Of a DNA stretch of 52,763 nucleotides, positions 26,009 to 34,562 are shown in pieces. Under the pieces are notes generated by a model that saw only the letters and a list, made by a program, of their open reading frames with translations, did no database searches and was not told the DNA's origin. The position numbers and the translations under genes are program-made. Source of the stretch: an uncultured Coprococcus sp. (GTDB lineage Bacteria > Bacillota > Clostridia > Lachnospirales > Lachnospiraceae); assembly GCA_934277375.1 (NCBI GenBank), contig CAKQTZ010000015.1, forward strand, positions 1 to 52,763, written 5' to 3'. Numbering within the stretch: the stretch's first letter is position 1; the number at the start of each line of letters is the position of its first letter.

Positions 26009-29000
26009 ATGAATAAACCTAATATTCAGACAACCAAACAGGTAGTTCCAATGATTTATGGTTATTCCACTCCTGAAGTGATTCGTCACAATGGATGGAC
26101 GAAGATTGGATATACAGAGCAGAATGTAGAAACGCGTATCAAGCAACAGACACATACTGCAGATATCAGATGGCATCTTGAATGGAAGGGAAACGCCACA
26201 TTTGATGATGGCTCTGGAGAGACATTTATAGATAAGGATTTTCATGCATATTTGCGAAAATCTGGCGTAGAGCAAGAAAATGGAAAAAATAATGAGTGGT
26301 TTCATGTCGATGGTCCGACATCTAAGCAGATGTTTCGTGATTTCAGAGAGAATCATGGCATTTTAAAGACAGCGGATGATGTAATTCCGTATAAACTTCG
26401 GGAGGAACAGCAGTGTGCTGTAGCAATGACTGTTGATTACAGAGCGACACATACAAATGGTGAGTTTTTGTGGAATGCAAAGCCAAGATTTGGCAAGACA
26501 TTATCTGTTTATGATTTTGTACAGAAAATCAATGCAGAAAAGGTACTGATTGTAACAAACAGACCTGCAATTGCAAACTCGTGGTATTCGGATTATGTTA
26601 AATTCCTGGGAAGTGAATCTGGTTACTTTTTTGTAAGTGAGGTTGATGCTCTTAAAGGCAGGAGAAGTGTGCTGACACGGAAAGAATATGTAGATCATTT
26701 GTTTTTTGATGACGATGAAACTGTAAAATGTATTGAATTTGTATCGTTGCAAGATATGAAGGGCTCAATCTATTTCGGCGGGCAATATGACAAATTAGGG
26801 GAAGTTGCCAATATGGAATGGGACATCCTTGTCATCGACGAAGCGCACGAGGGAGTGGACACCTACAAAACAGATGTTGCATTTGACCGTATCAAGCGTA
26901 AATTTACCCTGCATTTGTCTGGCACACCATTCAAAGCACTTGCCAATAATAAATTTGCTGATGATGCGATATATAACTGGACTTATGCGGATGAACAGAA
27001 GAAAAAGAGAGATTGGGATGTTTCAGCGGAGGAAGAAAATCCGTATGCAACATTGCCACAGCTTAATCTTTACACCTATCAGATGTCAGAGATTATCAAG
27101 GATGAGTTGCAGCAGGGCATAGAAATAGACGGAGAAACAGAAGAATACGCTTTCGATTTGAATGAGTTTTTTTCTGTTACCAATGGGAAATTCAATCATG
27201 AATCCTCTGTCGATAAATTCTTAGATGCTATGACCAGACAGACAAAATTCCCATTTTCTACGGAAGAATTGCGAAAAGAATTAAAGCATACCTTCTGGTT
27301 GCTTGACAGGGTGGACAGTGCAAAGGCATTGGCAAAGAAATTAAAAGAGCATCCTGTATTCAAGGAGTATGAGATTGTCCTTGCAGCAGGTGGTGGAAAA
27401 TTGGACGACGAAGACGAAACTATGAAATCTTATGATAAAGTGGTTGCCGCCATTGCTGAGCATGAAAAGACTATCACATTGTCGGTTGGGCAGCTTACGA
27501 CAGGAATTACCATTCCGGAATGGACAGCGGTGCTGATGCTTAGTAATATGCGTTCTCCGGCACTTTATATGCAGGCAGCATTCCGTGCGCAGAATCCTTG
27601 CTTGTTTAAGGTAGGAACATCATTTAAGAGAAAAGAAAATGCTTATGTATTTGATTTTGATCCAGCAAGAACACTAACTATCTTTGAGCAGTTTGCTAAC
27701 AATCTGAATCCTAATACAGCAAAGGGCGGCGGTAATGCAGAGGAACGCAAGGAAAATGTAAAGGAATTGCTCAATTTCTTCCCTGTAATCGGTGAGGATG
27801 AGCAGGGAGAATTGGTAGAACTGGATGCAGAAAAGGTACTGACTATTCCTAGAAAAATTCGTTCTGTTGAGGTTGTAAAGCGTGGTTTTATGAGTAACTT
27901 CCTGTTTCAGAATATCAGCAATATTTTTGGCGCACCAAAGGAAGTCATTGATATTATCACAAAGTTTGAACCGATAGAAGAACCCAAAAGCAAGGTAAAT
28001 CTGACAGAGGAAGTGCAGAAAGATTTATCATTGGACAAAAATGGAGAAGTGGCGTTAAGCGATGAATTTGTGATTGGCAGAACACAGGATGTTTTTGGCG
28101 ATAAAATCTATGATTTGACTTCACAGGTACAGGAAACAATGTCACAAATGGAGCAGTCTCCGGACAAGGCACAGAAGGCAATTGACAAGTTGAAAGAGTC
28201 AGTAAAGCAGAGTACAGTTAAGGTAGTTTTGGACACAGCACAGTCTTCCTATGGTTCTGATATGAAAGTAGCTGATAAAAGACAGATTGAATCCAAACTG
28301 AACCACGAAGCTGACCGGATGATTGATAAGCTGCATATTAATTATGAGATTGAGCGAAATGTCATAGAAAATCAACGTGTTGCCGAGCAACAGGCAAGAT
28401 ATGAAAACGGAAAAACATCGGAACAGATTGATCAAGAATTTGAGCAGAAGCAGAAAGCCGCTATGGAGAAATTCAATGAGGAGCTGACAGCAGCTATTTC
28501 TGATTTTGCAAAAGAATCCACGAAGGAGACGGTCAAGACTGTAGAAACGAAGAAGAGGGAACGAGAAAAGGAAACAATCGAGGATGGCGTCAGAGATCAC
28601 TTGCGTGGCTTTTCAAGGACAATCCCGTCATTTCTAATGGCATACGGAGATAATACGGTAACGCTTGCAACCTTTGATACTCTCATACCGGATAAAGTAT
28701 TTCTGGAAGTGACGAGCATTACGATTGATCAGTTCAAGCTTTTGCGTGACGGTGGTGACTATGTGGAGAAAGAAACCGGACAGACCAAGCACTTTGAAGG
28801 GCAACTATTCGATTCAGTGGTATTTGATGATTCTGTAAAAGAATTTCTTGCCTTAAAGAAAAAGCTTGCCGATTATTTTGACGAAAAGAGCGTAGAAGAT
28901 ATATTCGATTATATTCCACCGCAGAAAACCAATCAGATATTTACACCAAAGACAATGGTCAAGAAAATGGTGGACATGCTGGAGCAGGAGAATCCTGGCT

Positions 29001-29329
29001 GTTTTGATATGCCGGATAAGACATTTATTGATTTATACATGAAATCCGGTATGTATATTACAGAGATTGTAAAGCGTTTGTACCAGAGTGATGAGATGAA
29101 AAAGCAATTTCCGGACAATAAGGAACGCTTGAAACACATCTTTGAGAAGCAGGTATACGGACTTGCACCGACGGAAATCATATATAAGATAGCAACAAGT
29201 TACATATTGGGATTTAATGAGGATACAAAGGACATCAAGCATAATTTCAGACAGTTGGATGCTTTGCCTTATGCAAAGACTGGAGCGCTGGAACAGATGT
29301 TGGATGAGTTGTATTTTGAGTCGGAGTAG
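26009..29329 (+). CDS. Large helicase with GIY-YIG-like nuclease and C-terminal methylase motif (third of three)
   Basis: The 1106-aa protein has an N-terminal T5orf172/GIY-YIG-like domain (about 13-110, MIYGYS...GWTKIGYTEQNVETR) and a superfamily-2 helicase core with an unusual Walker A (KPRFGKT, about 158-164), DEAH-type VIDEAHEGVD (about 275) and ALYMQAAFRAQNP. A middle coiled coil (about 690-870) follows. Its C-terminal part (about 975-1100) has QIFTPKTMVKKMVDML and FIDLYMKSGMYITEI, resembling motifs X and I of adenine methylases. It is therefore probably the restriction/translocation subunit of the unit. Function is inferred from domain order. Confidence 0.7.
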   Translation: MNKPNIQTTKQVVPMIYGYSTPEVIRHNGWTKIGYTEQNVETRIKQQTHTADIRWHLEWKGNATFDDGSGETFIDKDFHAYLRKSGVEQENGKNNEWFHVDGPTSKQMFRDFRENHGILKTADDVIPYKLREEQQCAVAMTVDYRATHTNGEFLWNAKPRFGKTLSVYDFVQKINAEKVLIVTNRPAIANSWYSDYVKFLGSESGYFFVSEVDALKGRRSVLTRKEYVDHLFFDDDETVKCIEFVSLQDMKGSIYFGGQYDKLGEVANMEWDILVIDEAHEGVDTYKTDVAFDRIKRKFTLHLSGTPFKALANNKFADDAIYNWTYADEQKKKRDWDVSAEEENPYATLPQLNLYTYQMSEIIKDELQQGIEIDGETEEYAFDLNEFFSVTNGKFNHESSVDKFLDAMTRQTKFPFSTEELRKELKHTFWLLDRVDSAKALAKKLKEHPVFKEYEIVLAAGGGKLDDEDETMKSYDKVVAAIAEHEKTITLSVGQLTTGITIPEWTAVLMLSNMRSPALYMQAAFRAQNPCLFKVGTSFKRKENAYVFDFDPARTLTIFEQFANNLNPNTAKGGGNAEERKENVKELLNFFPVIGEDEQGELVELDAEKVLTIPRKIRSVEVVKRGFMSNFLFQNISNIFGAPKEVIDIITKFEPIEEPKSKVNLTEEVQKDLSLDKNGEVALSDEFVIGRTQDVFGDKIYDLTSQVQETMSQMEQSPDKAQKAIDKLKESVKQSTVKVVLDTAQSSYGSDMKVADKRQIESKLNHEADRMIDKLHINYEIERNVIENQRVAEQQARYENGKTSEQIDQEFEQKQKAAMEKFNEELTAAISDFAKESTKETVKTVETKKREREKETIEDGVRDHLRGFSRTIPSFLMAYGDNTVTLATFDTLIPDKVFLEVTSITIDQFKLLRDGGDYVEKETGQTKHFEGQLFDSVVFDDSVKEFLALKKKLADYFDEKSVEDIFDYIPPQKTNQIFTPKTMVKKMVDMLEQENPGCFDMPDKTFIDLYMKSGMYITEIVKRLYQSDEMKKQFPDNKERLKHIFEKQVYGLAPTEIIYKIATSYILGFNEDTKDIKHNFRQLDALPYAKTGALEQMLDELYFESE

Positions 29330-29332
29330 AGG

Positions 29333-29358
29333 ATGCACCCGGAAACGGGTGCATTTTT
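29333..29358 (+). terminator. Intrinsic terminator of the three-gene R-M-like operon
   Basis: ATGCACCCG-GAAA-CGGGTGCAT with a GAAA tetraloop and TTTTT downstream. The following 29359-29715 is AT-rich and holds no recognisable gene. Confidence 0.9.
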
Positions 29359-29715
29359 GAAATTAAACAGTAAAATATTGCGAATATATTCTTTGCTGAA
29401 TAGTGTATTGAAGGTAGATTTATTAGGCGATATTATTTGGGGTAAGTGTAGTAGAAAAGTGCATTGAATGTAAAATGTACCCTAGATAGCGGACAGTTTT
29501 ATTGGGTATGAATGATTAAAAGTTAATACAGAGTATATTATATAGCAGGTAGTTTATTCGCTGTATGTCTTATTCTGTATTGACGATTACCTTTGTCGAA
29601 GAGTTCCTGCCAACGATTTTTGTGCTTAAAATGAAAAATCGTTTCATATAATTATATAAAAAAGTAGAAAGATGATGCTTAAAATGACGAATTTGCAAAA
29701 AATGAGCAAAAACGT

Positions 29716-29744
29716 TTGACAAAACATTAAAGGTGAATTAATAT
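29716..29744 (+). promoter_or_regulatory. Promoter of the AAA15-HEPN pair
   Basis: TTGACA (29716-29721), a 17-nt spacer and TAATAT (29739-29744) place a start near 29751. This argues against the upstream in-frame ATG 29743 and for a start at 29776. Confidence 0.6.
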
Positions 29745-29775
29745 GAATTTATATCAAGCGAATGAGGTGACGAAG

Positions 29776-31026
29776 ATGCTACTAGAGTTTAAATGTTCAA
29801 ATCATAGATCAATTAAAGAAAAAGTAAGTTTCTCTATGATTGCTGGGAGTGATAATACGTCTGAGGAGCTTTTAAAGAAATTTGGTAATTTTAGAATTTT
29901 ACGTTCTGCAGTTATATATGGTGCAAACGGATCCGGAAAAAGTAATTTTATTAGTGCTTTGTCATTTATGAGAGATTTGGTTAGCAATAGCATTAATCAT
30001 CAACCTGGACAAGGCGTATTTCAGGCACGTCATAAATTGAGTGCAGAAGAGACGCCAAGTGAATATAGTATTCAATTTGTAAGAAATGATATCAGATATG
30101 CGTATGGATTTTCGGTAAAACAAAATTTGATACAAGATGAATATTTGTATTATTTTCCAAGGGGAAGACAAGTGAAAGTTTTTGAACGTAATGGATTAGA
30201 TGTCAGACCCGGAGATAGATACAAAGGAGTATTTGATGTAAGTATTAGTATATTGAAAGATAATAGGTTATTTTTGTCCTGTGCTGCTAATTATAGTAAC
30301 ATAAAAGAAATTGAAGAAGCTTTTATGTTTTTTAATACAGATATAGTGGTATATAATCCGGAAATTAATAATTGGACAGAGTACTCGATTGAGTTAATGC
30401 AAAATAACGATATGATAAAAAAAGTATTTGTGGATATGCTACGAGCATTAGGAACTGGAGCCAAAGATGTAAAAGTAAAGCTTGAAAAAATAAAATTGAC
30501 GGATTTACCTCAAGAGTTACAATTACCTGACGCATTGAAAAGTTTGCTAGGAGCTCAAGAGGGTAATCGAATAGAAGCAAAAGTCATATATGATCAATTT
30601 GAAGTCGATTTGATGACTGAGGAATCAACTGGAGTAAAGCGTTTATTTCAAATGATTTGCCCGATTATTGATATTTTAAATAAGGGGAAAATACTTATAT
30701 GTGATGAATTGGAATCTAGCTTACATGAGTCAGTAATTTTCCAAATTGTACAATTATTTCAATATTATCAGAAAGATAAATTTGCACAATTAATTTTTTC
30801 AACACATGACACAAGTTTGCTAGACACAGATTTATTTAGAAGAGATCAAGTATGGTTTACACAATTAAATAAGGAGCGCGCAACGGATTTGTATTCTCTT
30901 GTTGAAATTAAAAATGTACGTAAGTCTGAAAATTTAGAAAAAGGATATGTTTCAGGGAAATATGGTGCGATACCTATGCTTAATAAAAAATTTTTTCATG
31001 AATTGGAAGAAAATATTTTAGGATAG
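29776..31026 (+). CDS. AAA15-family ATPase (putative defence)
   Basis: The protein (416 aa from this start) begins MLLEFKCSNHRSIKEKVSFS, with Walker A YGANGSGKSNFISAL (about residues 46-55), Walker B GKILICDELESSLHES and ISTHD-like IFSTHDTSLLD. This is the AAA15/OLD-like SMC-type ATPase group often found in abortive infection systems. GAGGTG precedes ATG 29776. The adjacent gene (10 bp gap) encodes a HEPN protein, so the ATPase may sense invasion and control its partner. Confidence 0.75.
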   Translation: MLLEFKCSNHRSIKEKVSFSMIAGSDNTSEELLKKFGNFRILRSAVIYGANGSGKSNFISALSFMRDLVSNSINHQPGQGVFQARHKLSAEETPSEYSIQFVRNDIRYAYGFSVKQNLIQDEYLYYFPRGRQVKVFERNGLDVRPGDRYKGVFDVSISILKDNRLFLSCAANYSNIKEIEEAFMFFNTDIVVYNPEINNWTEYSIELMQNNDMIKKVFVDMLRALGTGAKDVKVKLEKIKLTDLPQELQLPDALKSLLGAQEGNRIEAKVIYDQFEVDLMTEESTGVKRLFQMICPIIDILNKGKILICDELESSLHESVIFQIVQLFQYYQKDKFAQLIFSTHDTSLLDTDLFRRDQVWFTQLNKERATDLYSLVEIKNVRKSENLEKGYVSGKYGAIPMLNKKFFHELEENILG

Positions 31027-31036
31027 GAGGTACTGT

Positions 31037-31735
31037 ATGGATGAAAGAAATCTTGACCTAATGGCAAGGAATGAAAATACACGAGATAAATTTCAGACAG
31101 AAGTTGTTAGATTTGAGTTGGATCAAGTCCTACAACATTTTGTAGAGACCATACAAACCATAAATGCACAATTTGATGTAGCGGATGAATTGATTGAATC
31201 CGGAAAAGTTATCGAAGGGGAGAATATTTGGCGCGCACAGATTATATTTCTGGCAAGTGCACTGGATTTTTATATGCATGAGTTGACAAAATATGGTTTG
31301 TGTGAAATATACAATGAAAATTGGAATCATACAGACAAGTATGAGAATCTTCAAGTGAATATGAAAGCTATAGAGATTGCATTAAAATCTGGTGAGGATA
31401 TAGATTGGTTCCTTGAATATATAAATAATTATTATCGCGTGATTACAATGGTTTCATATGAGTCCGTGAAAGATCAACTTAATTTATTGGGAATCAGTTT
31501 AGCATCTGTTGCAGATGGAGCCTTCTATCAAAGAGGAGGAACAGAAAATACAAAAGGTAGATTAAAAAGACGTCTGAATGAGTTATTCAGTAGGAGAAAT
31601 ATCATTGCACATCAGTCGGATAGAGCCCATACAGATGCACAAGTTAATATTATTACAAAAGAGATTGTACAAAATTTTATATGTGATATTGAAAAGATAG
31701 TAAGAGCAATAGATGCAGAAGCAAGAAGTAAATAA
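31037..31735 (+). CDS. RiboL-PSP-HEPN-like protein (putative toxin)
   Basis: The 232-aa helical protein contains SRRNIIAHQSDR, whose RNIIAH fits the Rx4-6H HEPN RNase active-site motif (about residues 195-200), and an N-terminal helical part with WRAQIIFLASALDFYMHEL. It forms a transcriptional pair with the AAA15 ATPase (10 bp gap, GGAGG upstream). An RNA-cleaving effector held in check by the ATPase is an inference by analogy with other ATPase-HEPN defence pairs. Confidence 0.65.
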   Translation: MDERNLDLMARNENTRDKFQTEVVRFELDQVLQHFVETIQTINAQFDVADELIESGKVIEGENIWRAQIIFLASALDFYMHELTKYGLCEIYNENWNHTDKYENLQVNMKAIEIALKSGEDIDWFLEYINNYYRVITMVSYESVKDQLNLLGISLASVADGAFYQRGGTENTKGRLKRRLNELFSRRNIIAHQSDRAHTDAQVNIITKEIVQNFICDIEKIVRAIDAEARSK

Positions 31736-31840
31736 TACTATATATTGTATAAAAAATAATAGAAAGCACAATATATAGTTGCAACTGCATGAGATATATG
31801 CTAAAATGTAAAATGGTTACAGCAAAGCTGTTATCATAAA

Positions 31841-31870
31841 AAAGTTGCAAGGCGGATACCCTGCAACTTT
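31841..31870 (+). terminator. Hairpin after the AAA15-HEPN pair
   Basis: AAAGTTGCA / TGCAACTTT (9 bp), extended by GG/CC, about 105 bp after the HEPN stop. Confidence 0.6.
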
Positions 31871-31996
31871 ACATGATTTAGTGAAAGAAAAAACCATCCA
31901 CTAGTTAATTAAGCCTTTCTAGTATATCAAATTCTTTTACTAAAATCAATTAAAATCGTTCATTTTGAATGAAATAAATGATGGAGGTACTAGGTA

Positions 31997-32107
31997 ATGA
32001 AAAAAGAAAAGACAAAGCAAAGATATATTTTTCGACCATACATTACCAAAAATGGAAAAAGAATTTATCCTAAAAATGGTAAAGTATTTAAAATTCCTGT
32101 AGAATAA
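31997..32107 (+). CDS. 36-aa basic small protein
   Basis: ATG at 31997 with GGAGGT 8 nt upstream opens a 36-codon frame encoding a Lys/Arg-rich peptide (MKKEKTKQRYIFRPYITKNG then KRIYPKNGKVFKIPVE). The RP-ITKNGKRIY-K pattern looks conserved rather than random. Just downstream is a DUF2188 gene. Function unknown. Confidence 0.6.
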   Translation: MKKEKTKQRYIFRPYITKNGKRIYPKNGKVFKIPVE

Positions 32108-32191
32108 GTAATTTATAGTGAGAATGTTTTGGATGGTTCATTTTCACTTTCCTATAATAAATTAGTTGTAAATTAACTGGAGGTAAGTGAA

Positions 32192-32422
32192 ATGGGAAAA
32201 GATCAATTTGTTGTAAAACATGGTGATAAGTGGGCTGTTGTAGGTGCTAACAATGAACGCGCTACACGCATAACGGATACGCAAAAGGAGGCAATTAATA
32301 TAGCAAGAAATATTGCAATTAATCAGCAGTCTGAAATGCGTGTTCAAGATAGAAATGGAAAATGGCGTAAATGCAATAGTTATGGTAATGATTTATGTCC
32401 GCCTAAGGATAAAAATTATTAA
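32192..32422 (+). CDS. DUF2188 family small protein
   Basis: The 76-aa protein (VVKHGDKWAVVGANNERATR, ARNIAINQQSEMRVQDRNGKW) shows the DUF2188 pattern of two related halves. Members are common near defence and restriction genes; molecular role unknown. GGAGGT lies upstream. Confidence 0.75.
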   Translation: MGKDQFVVKHGDKWAVVGANNERATRITDTQKEAINIARNIAINQQSEMRVQDRNGKWRKCNSYGNDLCPPKDKNY

Positions 32423-32564
32423 TATAATGAAGTGTCAACAGAAAATCAGCAAGCCAAAATAATATATGTAACAGAGATAAAATAACGGCAGAAAACAGAT
32501 GAAAATTAAATAAGTATGTTTAAAGCCGTCTCCGAAGTTGCTGAGTTTAATAAGTAGTGTTCAA

Positions 32565-32610
32565 AAGCTCGTAAAGTCTAGTCAAATGGGTCTTTGCGAG
32601 CTTGTTTTTT
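32565..32610 (+). terminator. Intrinsic terminator preceding an octamer pair
   Basis: AAGCTCG/CGAGCTT stem with inner AAAG/CTTT pairing and six Ts (32605-32610). It has no obvious gene directly before it; the stretch 32423-32564 shows nothing else. Confidence 0.75.
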
Positions 32611-32616
32611 GCCTTG

Positions 32617-32635
32617 TGGTATTATTTGGGTATTA
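32617..32635. repeat. Octamer pair with 11-nt period
   Basis: TGGTATTA-TTT-GGGTATTA (7 of 8 bases identical) begins 7 nt after the T-run of the preceding terminator, the same geometry as at 15159, 33390 and 39903. Confidence 0.5.
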
Positions 32636-32706
32636 AAGTAAGCACTATGCATGAGACCATGTGACTTTTTGGTCAAGATATTCATTTGGATAAATCCTTC
32701 CAATTT

Positions 32707-32950
32707 TTATTTCGTTTTCATTTCACACCATTCCGAAAGGAAAATATTCACCAATCCATATTCAAAAGTTAATACGACAGATGCACCTGTGCAGTCATAA
32801 TCATCTTCATTATAAATTGGTTTGGCTGTTTCAGATGGCTTTGTAGGTGTCATTGCAGTTAAGTGAATCAGATTGCCGGGAGCTTCATACTCGGGAAAAG
32901 CATTGCAGTAGTTTGGCTTAATGAAGCGATAGATTTGAATAACAAAGTAA
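32707..32950 (-). pseudogene. Possible 3' fragment of an unknown gene
   Basis: The minus-strand frame ending at 32707 encodes a protein-like stretch (NAFPEYEAPGNLIHLTAMTP, then DYDCTGASVVLTFEYGLVNI) with no convincing start or ribosome-binding site. The N-terminal part of the frame (to 33051) is low-quality hydrophobic sequence that overlaps the next gene. It may be the tail of a truncated gene. Low confidence. Confidence 0.25.
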
Positions 32951-33036
32951 AAAAAATATAATAGATTTGCAGGAAGCAGTAGATTATTTTTTATATGTAG
33001 GTGTAAGCTATGAGAAGCGTTAAGGAGGTGCATAGC

Positions 33037-33342
33037 ATGATGGAAGAACATGTAGCATTAAGCGAGCGACTGGAAGATCAGTTAAAAGCTGTAGAATGGG
33101 CGCGGGAACAAAAGAAGAAAATTTTAGAAGACAAAAATAGACGTATTGCAGATGCACTCATGGAGAAGATGACACCTATGATTTTAAAGAATGGTGCACA
33201 GAAATAGAATGGGTACAATTTGGGTACACCAGAAATTCAACCATATAAACAACACACAAAACCGTATCAAAATGATATGGTTTGCAAACGTGAAATTACT
33301 ACTTTTATAAGAAAAATCAAACCCGAAAAAGAGTTTGAGTAA
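33037..33342 (+). pseudogene. First copy of a duplicated small gene, with premature stop
   Basis: GGAGGTG and ATG 33037 start a protein (SERLEDQLKAVEWAREQKKK, MEKMTPMILKNGAQK) that stops at TAG 33205-33207. The same frame continues with NGYNLGTPEIQ...IRKIKPEKEFE to a second stop at 33342. The copy at 39536-39844 reads through (TTG in place of TAG) and gives 102 aa. The post-stop part is still well conserved, so the nonsense change looks recent. Function unknown; the N-terminal part is a charged helix. The 19-bp octamer pair (33210-33228) lies inside the coding frame. Confidence 0.65.
33210..33228. repeat. Second copy of the 19-mer found at the guaA boundary
   Basis: TGGGTACA-ATT-TGGGTACA, identical to 15159-15177 and on the same strand, 18 kb apart. 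Confidence 0.9.
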
Positions 33343-33353
33343 GGTAAAAACAG

Positions 33354-33386
33354 CGGGAAGCCAGTATTTATGCGGCTTCCCGTTTT
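33354..33386 (+). terminator. Intrinsic terminator at the probable right end of the element
   Basis: CGGGAAGCC/GGCTTCCCG with loop AGTATTTATGC and TTTT. The AAGCC-aGTATtTATGc-GGCTT part resembles the guaA terminator loop. Confidence 0.85.
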
Positions 33387-33389
33387 CTG

Positions 33390-33408
33390 TGCTTGCAAAA
33401 TGCTTGCA
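33390..33408. repeat. Octamer pair with 11-nt period
   Basis: TGCTTGCA-AAA-TGCTTGCA, a perfect pair, 4 nt after the terminator T-run, followed by a second T-run. Confidence 0.7.
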
Positions 33409-33426
33409 GTTTTTTTAAAGAAATCT

Positions 33427-33882
33427 TTAATTCTTATACGTTATCTTAGAATTGATTTTTGAGATACGTCTTTTCCAAATTACAAATTGAATTACCCATA
33501 CAATTATAAAAATGGCAAAGAATATTGCAAAGTAGCATAATACACCCCTAACAGAATGCTCCATCCACTCGCATACATAAGCAACTGTCATCATAAGAAC
33601 TGTAATAATTGCGAAATAAACGCTTGTTTGTTTTAAAAGGCTCCAATCATCTTTTTCCCATATAAGAGAACTTCCAGCAAAGCCAGCACCTAGAAGAGCA
33701 CTCAATATTGTCTGAACAGTGACTGCTGTAATTTCATTTCCGAATTGTTTTATCAGGCTTGGAACACATGGATAAAAATTACCATCACCCAAGGAAATTG
33801 AAATGCCTATAGTAATTAGATAACAAATTACAATTCCACCTAACAATCCACGTACAATTCTGCTAACTAATTCTTTCTTCAT
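33427..33882 (-). CDS. DUF3021 membrane protein
   Basis: The protein (151 aa from ATG 33882) has four hydrophobic helices (about residues 10-30, 48-70, 80-105 and 115-140), the DUF3021 layout. It follows a LytTR regulator with a 10-nt gap, the usual LytTR-DUF3021 pairing, where the membrane protein probably modulates the regulator. The GTG at 33891 is too close to GAGGTGAG, so the ATG is preferred. Confidence 0.8.
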   Translation of the reverse strand: MKKELVSRIVRGLLGGIVICYLITIGISISLGDGNFYPCVPSLIKQFGNEITAVTVQTILSALLGAGFAGSSLIWEKDDWSLLKQTSVYFAIITVLMMTVAYVCEWMEHSVRGVLCYFAIFFAIFIIVWVIQFVIWKRRISKINSKITYKN

Positions 33883-33892
33883 AAAACTCACC

Positions 33893-34339
33893 TCATAATC
33901 CTAATAGTCTTTTGATTTTAGAAACATATCTTCTGGAAACATAACTTATATCTCCATTAGACAATTCCATACAAATTGTTCCTACAAAGCTTAAGTCAAG
34001 GTTCTTAACCTTTTTTAGATTAACAATTTCTGAATTAGATATCCTTACAAAAAGAGTATCATCTAATCGTTCCTCTAATTCATAAAGTCTTAATCGAAGT
34101 TGATACAAATCATATTCTGTTTTTGCAAATACTTTGCCTTCTTCGGCGTAGATTCTAAAAAGTGATTCTTGCGCTAACAATTCAACTTTGTTATTTTTGA
34201 TACCAGAAATGATTGTTGTTACAGCATCTGCCTGGTTTATAAAATCTACGATTCGATTTACTTCATCTGTCATACGTGCTGTTGTAATTAATGTTTCAGG
34301 CTCTTCGTAATTTACATCAATCTTAATGCTTAGTTGCAT
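33893..34339 (-). CDS. LytTR-family transcriptional regulator
   Basis: The 148-aa protein has a C-terminal LytTR DNA-binding domain (about 45-145, ending SRRYVSKIKRLLGL, with FVRISNSEIVNLKKVKNL) and no receiver domain. It heads a leftward operon with DUF3021; GGAGG lies upstream of the ATG. The target genes are unknown and may include its own operon. It is located between the probable end of the element and more defence genes. Confidence 0.85.
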   Translation of the reverse strand: MQLSIKIDVNYEEPETLITTARMTDEVNRIVDFINQADAVTTIISGIKNNKVELLAQESLFRIYAEEGKVFAKTEYDLYQLRLRLYELEERLDDTLFVRISNSEIVNLKKVKNLDLSFVGTICMELSNGDISYVSRRYVSKIKRLLGL

Positions 34340-34562
34340 AGTATACCTCCTTCCTTGCTTTGTAGTATATCTCTATTAGGAATAAAATCCACAGTTTATC
34401 AATAGGTGGTTATTTTTATAACATAGGTGGTTGTTAATTTAATCTAAACTAAAATAAGCTTTTCTCTAAGCGGTTCTACTCCAATAAAATAACAAATAAT
34501 TATTTTCGGTATTTTCCCATTCATTAAGAACTTGACCTCCAAATCTATCGTATATGTTAGGT

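Larger units (their letters stand above)
15151..33386. mobile_element. Integrative mobilizable element downstream of guaA (boundaries approximate)
   Basis: Between the guaA terminator and the terminator near 33354-33386 lie a tyrosine integrase with an Xis-like partner, primase and helicase genes, a MobV relaxase with a probable oriT, TnpV and a serine recombinase, plus defence cargo. There are no conjugation (type IV secretion) genes, so transfer would need a helper. The left boundary is well supported by the end of guaA and the AT-rich, foreign-looking DNA that follows. The right end is a hypothesis based on a matching 19-bp repeat (33210) and a similar terminator loop (33363-33378); the element could also extend further. 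Confidence 0.6.

Noticed and set aside
32707..33051. Intact minus-strand gene of 114 aa
   Set aside because: No start signal, and its N-terminal part overlaps the ribosome-binding site and start of the plus-strand duplicated gene; kept only as a possible fragment.
33352..33386. Precise attR defined as a chimera of the guaA terminator
   Set aside because: The 3' arm of the guaA terminator (GGCTTTGTCGGG) is not found at 33.4 or 39.9 kb, so a strict loop-crossover model is not supported; only approximate boundaries are given.
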